Shown here: one piece after another, positions 7,938 to 15,038 of the stretch
Layout: each line of letters starts with the position of its first letter
How positions within the stretch are numbered: position 1 is the first letter of the stretch
Notes under the pieces: model-generated
What the model was told of the DNA's origin: nothing
Database searches by the model: none
What the model saw: the letters and a program-made list of their open reading frames with translations, nothing else
Translations under genes and position numbers: made by a program
Origin: SIG598 sp045580875
Lineage (GTDB): Bacteria; Bacillota; Clostridia; Oscillospirales; Acutalibacteraceae
DNA length: 64,000 bases
Reading direction: 5' to 3'
Assembly (NCBI GenBank): GCA_045580875.1
Contig: JAZNOP010000063.1
Location: 30,318-94,317 of the forward strand

Positions 7938-9164
7938 TTACTTTGTATCGCGCTTGCGGCAGAGATAAACATCAAGCTTATCCTTCATATTATCCGGCAT
8001 CTCACGTGCAACCGGACAATATGCAGCATTTGCCATACGCTCTGCAAAGGAAACAATAAATTCGATATCCTTTATCATGCGCTCTGCTTTCATCACCTTT
8101 GCAGTATCATAGCTGTTGTGTATGGTAGCAGTATTCGGAGGAGCAAGACGAGCAAAGGATACCGCGGGAATTCCTTTGTCGGCAAACGGAGTTGAATCGC
8201 TCGAATAAACATCCTGATAGGAGCGGATTCCAAATCCCTTTTCACTGGCAAAGTATTCAATATAATTAACAAGCTTATTTTCAGCGGTACAGCAGGCAAT
8301 GAAACGCCCCATAATGCAGCCGATCATATCAAGATTTATATTGAGAACTATCTTATCAAGCACATCTTCATGCGCTGCAGTATATGCCTTTGAGCCAAGA
8401 AGTCCTCTCTCTTCGGAGCCGCACCATATAAATCTGAGTGAACAGCGGTGCGGATTCTTTGCAAAATACTCTGCAATTCCGAGCAGACCGACACTGCCGG
8501 ACATATTATCATACGCACCCTGAGAAAGTGACGTAGAATCGTAGTGAGCGGTAAAAACAATTACCTTGTCTGTCTCACCCGGTATGTCCAGTATCACATT
8601 TCTTGAATTGCCTTTGTATTCGTTCTGTCTGAGAATAATTTTTGCCTGCTTTGCATCTGAGTTTATTATCTCAATTGCCTGCTTTGCATTGATGTTGACT
8701 CCGGGGATTTTTCTGCCGTTGCTGACATAACTGCGCAATTCACGCTGGTCAATGTCTTCATCGCAATAATTTGCATTGCCATCATAAGTAATAAATCCGA
8801 CAGCGCCATTATCAAGCAGATCCTGATAGATCCAGTACCCAAGGTAACCGTCTGTCATAACAATGCTGCCGCGGCATTTCTCGAGAGAGCATTTATCTGT
8901 ATTGGAAAGATAATAGAACGGAGCCTCAACTTCTCCGTTGCCGGCGCAGAGATAACCTTTACAGGTTATTTCTCTGCCGTCTATTATGAGCCGGGCCTCT
9001 TCGATCTTTGCCATATCAACCTCGAAGTCCTCTATACTGGCTTTAAAGCCAAGTTCTGCACACTGAGTCTGAAGATACTGAGCACATCTCAGTTCTTCGT
9101 CGCTGCCGCCGGTGCGGATATACGCAGTTTCAGCAAATAAATTATTGATTTTTTCAATTGTCAT
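7938..9164 (-). CDS. M28 family zinc aminopeptidase
   Basis: A 408-residue metallopeptidase. Zinc ligands are visible in order: His in TAHYDST, Asp in AYDNMSG, the Glu pair in GSEERG, Asp in NLDMIG and His in TIHNSYD. An inserted segment around residues 85-200 looks like a PA-type domain. There is no signal peptide, so it probably acts in the cytoplasm on peptides. GGAGG precedes the ATG. It lies 22 bases downstream of the TraX-like gene and may share its transcript. Confidence 0.9.
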   Translation of the reverse strand: MTIEKINNLFAETAYIRTGGSDEELRCAQYLQTQCAELGFKASIEDFEVDMAKIEEARLIIDGREITCKGYLCAGNGEVEAPFYYLSNTDKCSLEKCRGSIVMTDGYLGYWIYQDLLDNGAVGFITYDGNANYCDEDIDQRELRSYVSNGRKIPGVNINAKQAIEIINSDAKQAKIILRQNEYKGNSRNVILDIPGETDKVIVFTAHYDSTSLSQGAYDNMSGSVGLLGIAEYFAKNPHRCSLRFIWCGSEERGLLGSKAYTAAHEDVLDKIVLNINLDMIGCIMGRFIACCTAENKLVNYIEYFASEKGFGIRSYQDVYSSDSTPFADKGIPAVSFARLAPPNTATIHNSYDTAKVMKAERMIKDIEFIVSFAERMANAAYCPVAREMPDNMKDKLDVYLCRKRDTK

Positions 9165-9186
9165 TTCTGTTTCCTCCGTTTTATTT

Positions 9187-9942
9187 TCAATTTAATATAT
9201 CGAGCAATTTTGCAATAACTACCAGCAGAAGCATATGCGCGGGATAAAAAGCATAGCAGGTGTATTGAAATGCTCTGGATTTAATTCCCAGTCTGCCATT
9301 ATAAAGCCATATCGGTACAAGTGAGAGCAATGCAAAGCTCTGCTGCAGAAGTTCAAACTGATATCCGAACAGCTCTACAGGATAAAACAGACCGCCTATC
9401 AGCTCTGTATTAATCCACCACAGGAGCAGTACCTGACACAGCATGCTCCACCATTTTTTCTTCTCCAACACATAAAACACCAGCACAGTCAGAACTCCTG
9501 CGCCGTGATAGTCAACCATTGTTATCATTCCAATAACATATCCGACAAGAGCTGTCACGCCCATGGTAAGTCCGGTGAGCCATAACTTTTTGCGCTGTTT
9601 TGCTTTATCGATAATTCTTATGCAAATCAAAGCTATAATAAATGTCCACAGCACGTTCTGATGGACAGGATTAATTAATCTGTTTGAAGTAATGAGATTG
9701 AAAGGTATCTCCGAAACAAACGCGGCTATCAGCAGTCTCAGCAGATACTTCCGGAAATCCGATGTATGCCTGTAACCTTCTGCGATAAGAAAAGCAAATA
9801 TCGGGAACGCAATTCTTCCGGCACAGGTAAGCCACTCGAAATCAGACAGCACTGTTGCCCACAGATGGTCGAGCGTCATAAAGAGCATCGCAATAATATG
9901 AAGTCCGGCTGAGCTGATATCAAATATCTTTTTTCTCTCCAC
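9187..9942 (-). CDS. TraX family membrane protein
   Basis: A 251-residue protein with about seven hydrophobic helices. The N-terminal segment LHIIAMLFMTLDHLWATVL and the following RIAFPIFAFLIAEGYRHT are typical of the TraX family, named after the F-pilin acetylase but usually chromosomal and uncharacterised in Firmicutes. Membrane acyltransferase activity is possible but not shown. The start is GTG at 9942 with GGAGG eight bases upstream. Confidence 0.88.
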   Translation of the reverse strand: MERKKIFDISSAGLHIIAMLFMTLDHLWATVLSDFEWLTCAGRIAFPIFAFLIAEGYRHTSDFRKYLLRLLIAAFVSEIPFNLITSNRLINPVHQNVLWTFIIALICIRIIDKAKQRKKLWLTGLTMGVTALVGYVIGMITMVDYHGAGVLTVLVFYVLEKKKWWSMLCQVLLLWWINTELIGGLFYPVELFGYQFELLQQSFALLSLVPIWLYNGRLGIKSRAFQYTCYAFYPAHMLLLVVIAKLLDILN

Positions 9943-10046
9943 TGTATCCCTCCGTTCAGCTGATAATCAACCATTATATATTTTATCATAATCAGGTTCA
10001 AAAATAAATACTTCATGTCCAGACTGATACGCTGAAATTATGAGAT

Positions 10047-10075
10047 TTGACACCGACCCGACAATGTAATATTAT
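10047..10075 (+). promoter_or_regulatory. SigA-type promoter of the SpoU methyltransferase gene
   Basis: Perfect -35 TTGACA, 17-base spacer, -10 TATTAT, about 35 bases before the ATG. Confidence 0.7.
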
Positions 10076-10110
10076 ATATAGGCACTCTCAAAACAAGGAG
10101 AATTCAATTT

Positions 10111-10947
10111 ATGTCTCAGCAACCAAACATAATAGAAATAACCGACTTCAGTGCACCTGAACTTGACATTTATGCCAGACTGACCGAGGCTCAGCTTATG
10201 AACCGGCACGAGCCTGGCAAAGGGATGTTTATTGCCGAAAGCCCAAAGGTAATCGAGCGGGCGCTTGATGCCGGCTGTATTCCGGTTTCGATACTCGTCG
10301 AGCGAAGCCACATAAAAGGACAGGCTCACGATGTTATTGCACGGTGCGGTGACATTCCGGTTTACACTGCTGAGCTCGATATTCTGACACAGCTTACCGG
10401 TTTTCAGCTGACACGCGGTCTGCTTTGCGCAATGCTCCGTCCCGCCTTGCCGGCTGTTGAGGATATATGCGCTGGTGCAAAGAGAATTGTCATTCTTGAA
10501 AATATCATGAACCCTACAAATGTAGGCGCCATTTTCCGCTCGGCCGCTGCACTGAATATTGATGCGGTTCTGCTGACACGCGGCTGCAGCGATCCGCTCT
10601 ATCGCCGCTCGGCAAGAGTGAGTATGGGTACTGTATTTCAGATACCATGGACATTTATTGGCGATGAAGTATCTGACTGGCCTTCCCCGGGAATGGAGCG
10701 GCTCAGGAAATTAGGCTTCCGCACTGCTGCGATGGCTCTGCGCGATGATTCGGTTTCCATTGATGATGAAAATCTCATGTCCGAAGAAAAGCTTGCGATT
10801 ATCCTTGGTTCAGAAGGAGACGGACTTGTTGAAAAAACAATCGCCGACTGCGATTATACCGTACGCATACCGATGTCGCACGGTGTTGATTCGCTAAACG
10901 TTGCTGCTGCAAGTGCTGTAGCATTCTGGCAGCTTGGAAATAAATAA
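10111..10947 (+). CDS. TrmH/SpoU family RNA 2'-O-methyltransferase
   Basis: A 278-residue protein expected to methylate ribose in tRNA or rRNA with S-adenosylmethionine. The three SpoU motifs are clear: NPTNVGAIFRSAAA, ILGSEGDGL and IPMSHGVDSLNVAAASAVAFW. The N-terminal 90 residues resemble the substrate-binding domain of TsnR/RlmB-type enzymes. The exact RNA target cannot be assigned. AAGGAG precedes the ATG and a strong terminator follows. Confidence 0.93.
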   Translation: MSQQPNIIEITDFSAPELDIYARLTEAQLMNRHEPGKGMFIAESPKVIERALDAGCIPVSILVERSHIKGQAHDVIARCGDIPVYTAELDILTQLTGFQLTRGLLCAMLRPALPAVEDICAGAKRIVILENIMNPTNVGAIFRSAAALNIDAVLLTRGCSDPLYRRSARVSMGTVFQIPWTFIGDEVSDWPSPGMERLRKLGFRTAAMALRDDSVSIDDENLMSEEKLAIILGSEGDGLVEKTIADCDYTVRIPMSHGVDSLNVAAASAVAFWQLGNK

Positions 10948-10950
10948 AAA

Positions 10951-10979
10951 AGCCGGTGCAGGTTCGAACTGCACCGGCT
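10951..10979. terminator. Bidirectional terminator after the SpoU gene
   Basis: Perfect 11-bp stem AGCCGGTGCAG/CTGCACCGGCT with a seven-base loop, A-run before and T-rich run after. Confidence 0.88.
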
Positions 10980-10991
10980 CTTTTATTGTTA

Positions 10992-11255
10992 TTAATCAGA
11001 ATTAATGCTGCTCAGCAAATCATACAGACCATCCTGCGAGAGCACGCCGCGTTTGAGCTTTCTCGGCAATTCTCCGCGTTCATCTGCCTCATAATCCTTC
11101 AGCCACTGACCGCTCTCCTGATAATCGATAAGAGCACTCAGCATGGCAATAATATTTTCATCATTACTTAGCAGAGCAGGATCTGCTGCAGCCGCCTGGC
11201 TGACAGCATCATAGCAGAGCTCCATTCTTTTTATTCTTGCAACAGTATCTTTCAT
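10992..11255 (-). CDS. DUF4298 domain-containing protein
   Basis: A small (87 aa) helical protein. SGQWLKDYEADERGELP followed by LKRGVLSQDGLYDLL matches the conserved core of DUF4298; function unknown. The ATG at 11255 gives the family-like start MKDTVARIKRMEL; a TTG at 11270 is an alternative. Neither has a good SD, so translation may be coupled to the gene 30 bases upstream. Last gene of a three-gene operon led by a zinc-ribbon protein. Confidence 0.82.
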   Translation of the reverse strand: MKDTVARIKRMELCYDAVSQAAAADPALLSNDENIIAMLSALIDYQESGQWLKDYEADERGELPRKLKRGVLSQDGLYDLLSSINSD

Positions 11256-11285
11256 ATTTTTCGTCGACAATAAAACAAAGCAAGA

Positions 11286-11786
11286 TCATTCTTCGGCTGA
11301 AGTTTTATCCGGCATCACGCAGCAAAGATGAGCATAATCCTCGCGGTCTTTTGAACCTGAGCCATTATCATCACTTGCGTAATACGTGCAGATGTCCTGA
11401 TAAGGAAATGCCGGAACACCCCAATCGTAACGGCGTGTATATGTTTTGATCCGGACACCTATCAGTATTCCGTCATTTACAATAAGAGATGTCAGACCGG
11501 AATAATCCTCCAAAGCATAGCCGAATCTATGTTTATTTTCATTTGTCACTTCACCGTACGCTGTGCGGCTGTAGTGTTCCTCTTCCACTATCCTGTAATA
11601 AGACATCTGCTCAGACAGCTCTTTCCCCTTCAGCTGCTCCAGAAAGCCTTCAGGCCATGTAATTTCACGCAGAACAGCCTGTGCGTATTCTCCTTCAGGC
11701 GCAGACTTTACTCTCGCCCATGCTTCCTGTGTTAATCTTACTTCATCAAGAATCTCTTCAAATGTAAAAATCTTATATTCCTTCAT
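11286..11786 (-). CDS. Hypothetical protein, 166 aa
   Basis: Not recognised. A soluble acidic protein with many aromatic residues, containing RRYDWGVPAFPYQDICTYY. The ATG at 11786 is chosen because AGGAG lies eight bases upstream; that SD overlaps the stop of the zinc-ribbon gene, so the two are translationally coupled. A GTG at 11795 would overlap the upstream gene. Confidence 0.65.
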   Translation of the reverse strand: MKEYKIFTFEEILDEVRLTQEAWARVKSAPEGEYAQAVLREITWPEGFLEQLKGKELSEQMSYYRIVEEEHYSRTAYGEVTNENKHRFGYALEDYSGLTSLIVNDGILIGVRIKTYTRRYDWGVPAFPYQDICTYYASDDNGSGSKDREDYAHLCCVMPDKTSAEE

Positions 11787-11791
11787 TATTA

Positions 11792-11941
11792 TCACTCCTG
11801 AATTGATCCTAAACTCATTACATCATAACAGGATCGACAACGATAACTAATCAGTCGGTTATCGCCGTCAAATGCACAAGGGAACATTTCTGCACCACAT
11901 CGGGGGCAGATAATCATATCCTTCAACACCATTGCCGCCAT
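11792..11941 (-). CDS. Small zinc-ribbon protein, 49 aa
   Basis: A short gene easily missed by length cut-offs. It encodes 49 residues with two CxxC knuckles, ICPRCGAEM (C12, C15) and YRCRSCYDVM (C35, C38), which together would bind one zinc ion. A perfect GGAGG lies eight bases before the ATG. The stop codon TGA is inside the SD region of the next gene, supporting a real coupled operon. The role is unknown; such ribbons often act as adaptors or nucleic-acid-binding modules. Confidence 0.72.
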   Translation of the reverse strand: MAAMVLKDMIICPRCGAEMFPCAFDGDNRLISYRCRSCYDVMSLGSIQE

Positions 11942-12010
11942 AACTTATGCCTCCATTTTGCTCTTTATGAAACGAAAGAGCCTATTTATTTATATGATAA
12001 CATAAGGTAG

Positions 12011-12040
12011 AAAAAAAGTACAGGGGCATTGCGCCCCTGT
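12011..12040 (-). terminator. Intrinsic terminator, probably the original spoIVB terminator
   Basis: Minus-strand 8-bp stem ACAGGGGC/GCCCCTGT, five-base loop, followed after two bases by seven T. A similar GACAGGGGC/GCCCCTGTC hairpin without a minus-strand T-tract follows the present spoIVB stop. Confidence 0.78.
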
Positions 12041-12048
12041 CAGAAATT

Positions 12049-12170
12049 TTATCCCGCAGCATCCAGCATATTCTCGATGAATATCCCGTAGCCGCTCGTT
12101 GGGTCATTGACGAGTACATGGGTTACCGCGCCGATGAGTCTGCCGTTCTGGATTATCGGTGAGCCGGACA
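12049..12170 (-). pseudogene. Duplicated 3' end of spoIVB (fragment)
   Basis: The minus strand reads SGSPIIQNGRLIGAVTHVLV and then NDPTSGYGIFIENMLDAAG and a stop. This repeats the last 38-39 codons of spoIVB (13443-14651), differing in one synonymous base over the nearly identical core and in the last residue (G instead of A). There is no start codon and the homology stops abruptly at 12170. It carries the better terminator, which suggests that this is the original 3' end, displaced by insertion of the LRR cassette. Confidence 0.85.
12059..12170 (+). repeat. Direct repeat, left copy
   Basis: 112 bases matching 13453-13564 with one difference (12130 G versus 13524 A). The two copies flank the LRR gene. 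Confidence 0.93.
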
Positions 12171-12175
12171 CGCTG

Positions 12176-12284
12176 ATGTCAAGTAGGGGACAAAAGAATT
12201 TTGTGTTTTTCTGCGGGTTTTATGCGTTTTTGCAGGTAAAAGGCAGGTTTTTACACACTCCAACCGCAGTCCTTAACTTGACAT
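12176..12284. mobile_element. Possible MITE or IS-end remnant with short inverted termini
   Basis: A noncoding segment bounded by ATGTCAAGT (12176-12184) and its exact complement ACTTGACAT (12276-12284). Inner bases also partly match, for example CTGCGG near 12211 and CCGCAG near 12265. It starts five bases after the duplicated spoIVB segment ends. No target-site duplication was visible, so the mobile nature is a hypothesis. Confidence 0.35.
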
Positions 12285-12292
12285 AGATGAAT

Positions 12293-12334
12293 TGTCGAAA
12301 AATGGGATTTTTAATTTCTCTTTCTATTTCGACA
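12293..12334. promoter_or_regulatory. Two inverted 0A-box-like sites upstream of the LRR gene
   Basis: TTGTCGAAAAA at 12292-12302 and its inverted form TTTCGACAA at 12327-12335 lie 35 bases apart, just upstream of the promoter at 12368. Both contain the TGTCGAA core. This could place the LRR gene under Spo0A control. Confidence 0.35.
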
Positions 12335-12367
12335 AATTCCGATATTTGCCGGACCGTCGGTTTTTTC

Positions 12368-12396
12368 TTGATTTACGGTTGTTTTCGATATATACT
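12368..12396 (+). promoter_or_regulatory. SigA-type promoter of the LRR cassette gene
   Basis: -35 TTGATT, 17-base spacer, -10 TATACT; the start codon follows 24 bases later. Confidence 0.72.
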
Positions 12397-12420
12397 AAAG
12401 GAAAAAAAGGAGGATACATT

Positions 12421-13413
12421 ATGGACAGGATTACAGATGTCATAACTGATATATCTACTTTTCAACAAGGCTATTTGTACCGTCAGGGATATGTTTTTGC
12501 TCCTTTAACACAATCCAATATTTACGATGCGATTGTTATCAGAAATCCATCTCAATGTCAAGCATGGTGCCCTAAGTATGGTTTTTCAGACCATTCATTG
12601 GAAGACCACATTGAGTTGATCAATCAATATCAGCTAAAAAAAGTAATTATCATTGCTGAAGACATATCATTCATTACCAGATGTCCTTCTCTCCGATACA
12701 TAAACATTATACTTGCAGATACCGCTATTGATCATTTCGATTATTCGCCTTTATATGATATGCCGAACATAAAAGATCTGACTTGTACAACTGCGTATGG
12801 TGGTCCAAAAGAACATCTGCATACAACAATCGATTATTCTAAAATCAAAGGGCTGGTGAAGGTTGGAGTTGCCGGAAAGGGACATCTTAATTACAATCTG
12901 GTTGACACCCTGGAAGAACTCCATATCTCAGGAGATAAAACACACGAAGATTTGACTGCTATCAGCAGCAGTCAAAACCTTAAAAGAATATGGTTTTTGC
13001 AGAGCAGTCTAAAATCCCTTTCCGGCATAGGGCGTTTTCCCAAAATGCAAGATCTTTCTTTCGACTATATGCGTTCCCTGTGTGATATTTCTCAGTTATC
13101 TCATGTGGCAAATAGTTTGCGGGCATTAAGCATTGAAAATTGTCCTAAAATTGCAGATTTCTCCGTTTTATATGATTTGGTCAATTTGGAGCATCTTCAT
13201 TTGTATGGTAAAAACGAATTACCAAATCTTGCTTTCCTCAACAAGATGAAGAAACTTAAAACATTTGTATTTTCTATGAGCGTTAAAGATTGTGATTTGA
13301 CTCCTTGCTTGCAGATTCCTTATGCATCAACATTTCATAATCGAAAACAGTATAATCTCAAGGACAAGGATTTACCCAAAGCCTTACCATCTGAGCCGTT
13401 TAAATTGCAATAG
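12421..13413 (+). CDS. Leucine-rich-repeat protein in the spoIVB insertion
   Basis: A 330-residue protein without signal peptide or membrane segment. From about residue 85 to 300 it shows irregular 22-26-residue leucine-rich repeats, such as VDTLEELHISGD, SQNLKRIWFLQSS, NSLRALSIENCPKIADFS and LVNLEHLHLYGKNELP. The N-terminal 80 residues (with QCQAWCPKYGFSDHS) are unique. AAGGAGG precedes the ATG at 12421. The gene has its own promoter and terminator and is flanked by the duplicated spoIVB 3' end, so it is a self-contained cassette. It reads more AT-rich than its neighbours, which fits acquisition. Function unknown. Confidence 0.82.
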   Translation: MDRITDVITDISTFQQGYLYRQGYVFAPLTQSNIYDAIVIRNPSQCQAWCPKYGFSDHSLEDHIELINQYQLKKVIIIAEDISFITRCPSLRYINIILADTAIDHFDYSPLYDMPNIKDLTCTTAYGGPKEHLHTTIDYSKIKGLVKVGVAGKGHLNYNLVDTLEELHISGDKTHEDLTAISSSQNLKRIWFLQSSLKSLSGIGRFPKMQDLSFDYMRSLCDISQLSHVANSLRALSIENCPKIADFSVLYDLVNLEHLHLYGKNELPNLAFLNKMKKLKTFVFSMSVKDCDLTPCLQIPYASTFHNRKQYNLKDKDLPKALPSEPFKLQ

Positions 13414-13416
13414 CTT

Positions 13417-13438
13417 GACAGGGGCAAACGCCCCTGTC
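13417..13438 (+). terminator. Hairpin after the LRR cassette gene
   Basis: Perfect 9-bp stem GACAGGGGC/GCCCCTGTC, loop AAAC, followed by TTTG. It resembles the hairpin at 12020-12040. It lies between two convergent genes. Confidence 0.65.
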
Positions 13439-13442
13439 TTTG

Positions 13443-14651
13443 TTATGCCGCTGCATCCAGCATATTCTCGATGAATATCCCGTAGCCGCTCGTTGGGTCA
13501 TTGACGAGTACATGGGTTACCGCACCGATGAGTCTGCCGTTCTGGATTATCGGTGAGCCGGACATTCCCTGAACAATGCCGCCGGTCAGTTCGAGCAGAT
13601 CTTCGTCGGTTACTCTGACAATCATGTTGCGCGTCGGATTGTCCTGATCGTAGTTTATTTTCTCTATCTCTATATCGTACATCTGCACTCCGTCACTTCC
13701 CGGTATGCTGGTCACCACCTGTGCATAGCCTTCCTCTATCTCCTGCTTCAGCGCTGCTTCATATTCACTGTGCTCCAATGCAAAGTCCTTTTCTATATGA
13801 CCGTATACTCCTGTTTCGGTATTCTTTGTAAGTGTTCCGTATTTTATATCGCCAAGAAATCCGACCAGTTCTCCCGGTGCACCGCTCGCTCCGCGAACAA
13901 CCTCTGTCAGCATCACGCTGGTTATCTCTCCGTCCGATACACTCATAACCGCGCCGGAACTGTCGTCACATATTGCGTGACCGAGACCACCAAATATCCC
14001 TGTAGCACGGTCATAAAACGTAAGCACCCCGATCCCTGCTGTACCGCTGCGTATCCATATTCCCGCTCGGTAGCAGCCTTCGGTTTCAGAAAACGCCGGT
14101 TTCAATTCAAGCTCAGCGCTGCTCCCGTCCTGACGTATTACTTCTATCTGCACTGCATTGCCATCTGACCGTTCTACTTCAGTTATCAGGTCAGCCGCTT
14201 TGTTTATCCTTTTTCCATTGACAGAAATAATATTATCACCAGGCATCAATCCGCATTCTGCTCCGGGATTCACCTTGCCCTCCGCTGTGGTCACATCAGT
14301 TGTTTCCGCAACAATCACTCCACTTGTATCAAGCCTTATTCCTATAGGTATTCCGCACATCACGACCTTCTGTCTTTCAACAAATCTGATGTCAACGTTT
14401 TTGACCGGAATAATTCCGAAAAGTTCAGCCGCGGCACTGCATTCTGCTTCTGCACTGCCGCCTGTTTCCACCGCCTGATCATCGTCAAAACGGAGAAGTA
14501 TAAACGGTGCACGCTGAAGCGACGGTTCTTCACCTTTTATTACACTGATATTATCCGGAACCAGACTATATCCAACCGCAGCCATCACTCCAGTCAATGC
14601 AGCAAACAATACCACAGCCGACAGACACACCGCAAAAACTCTTTTCCTCAT
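13443..14651 (-). CDS. spoIVB: SpoIVB serine peptidase (stage IV sporulation protein B)
   Basis: A 402-residue S55-family peptidase that in Bacillus is made in the forespore and signals across the intermembrane space to activate sigma-K. It has an N-terminal membrane anchor (about residues 4-28), a PDZ domain (about 105-185, with NPGAECGLMPGDNIISVNGK) and the protease domain with catalytic His in GGLGHAICDD and Ser in GMSGSPII. The ATG at 14651 is chosen for the AGAGGTGAG just upstream. Its last 37 codons are duplicated beyond the LRR gene, so the present C-terminus may be an imported copy. It is still complete. Confidence 0.94.
   Translation of the reverse strand: MRKRVFAVCLSAVVLFAALTGVMAAVGYSLVPDNISVIKGEEPSLQRAPFILLRFDDDQAVETGGSAEAECSAAAELFGIIPVKNVDIRFVERQKVVMCGIPIGIRLDTSGVIVAETTDVTTAEGKVNPGAECGLMPGDNIISVNGKRINKAADLITEVERSDGNAVQIEVIRQDGSSAELELKPAFSETEGCYRAGIWIRSGTAGIGVLTFYDRATGIFGGLGHAICDDSSGAVMSVSDGEITSVMLTEVVRGASGAPGELVGFLGDIKYGTLTKNTETGVYGHIEKDFALEHSEYEAALKQEIEEGYAQVVTSIPGSDGVQMYDIEIEKINYDQDNPTRNMIVRVTDEDLLELTGGIVQGMSGSPIIQNGRLIGAVTHVLVNDPTSGYGIFIENMLDAAA
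13453..13564 (+). repeat. Direct repeat, right copy (inside spoIVB)
   Basis: 112 bases matching 12059-12170 with a single synonymous difference. It ends at the codon before the catalytic serine, where the left copy diverges. Confidence 0.93.
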
Positions 14652-15038
14652 ACTCTCACCTCTTTCATTACGCAAACTTGTTTCGTGATGCCATCATCAG
14701 AAGCATCTCTACTAATTTGCGCACCTGACCGGCATATATGTTGACAAATAAATTATCAGCAAGAGAATAAATGGATTCTCTCCGCCGATTTCGTTCTTTC
14801 GTTCATTCTTCTTTACAAATATTTCTGCAAGTGATAAAATTACCTTATAATTTTATGTATTCAGTGCCCGCGGTCATATTTCTTTTCTATCATTCTACAT
14901 TGGCCGATTCTTTCCGTATGTCGAAAAAAATCGAGTGAACAAATAATAATTCGCGCTGATTGAGATCGACTTGATTCTGACTGTTACAATGCACTGCCGG
15001 CACCTTTTTCAATAAATTAACGAAAGCAGGATATTTCT
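14652..15038. other. Intergenic region between divergent spoIVB and LRR genes
   Basis: No gene seen. It contains a TGTCGAA 0A-like core at 14919-14925 followed by an A-run, and a palindrome AAAATTA-CCTTA-TAATTTT near 14837. I could not identify a confident promoter for either flanking gene; the spoIVB promoter may be of the forespore (sigma-G) type. Confidence 0.5.

Noticed and set aside
10951..10979. GGTTCGAAC reminiscent of a tRNA T-loop
   Set aside because: It is the loop of a perfect terminator hairpin; no acceptor, D or anticodon arms are around it.
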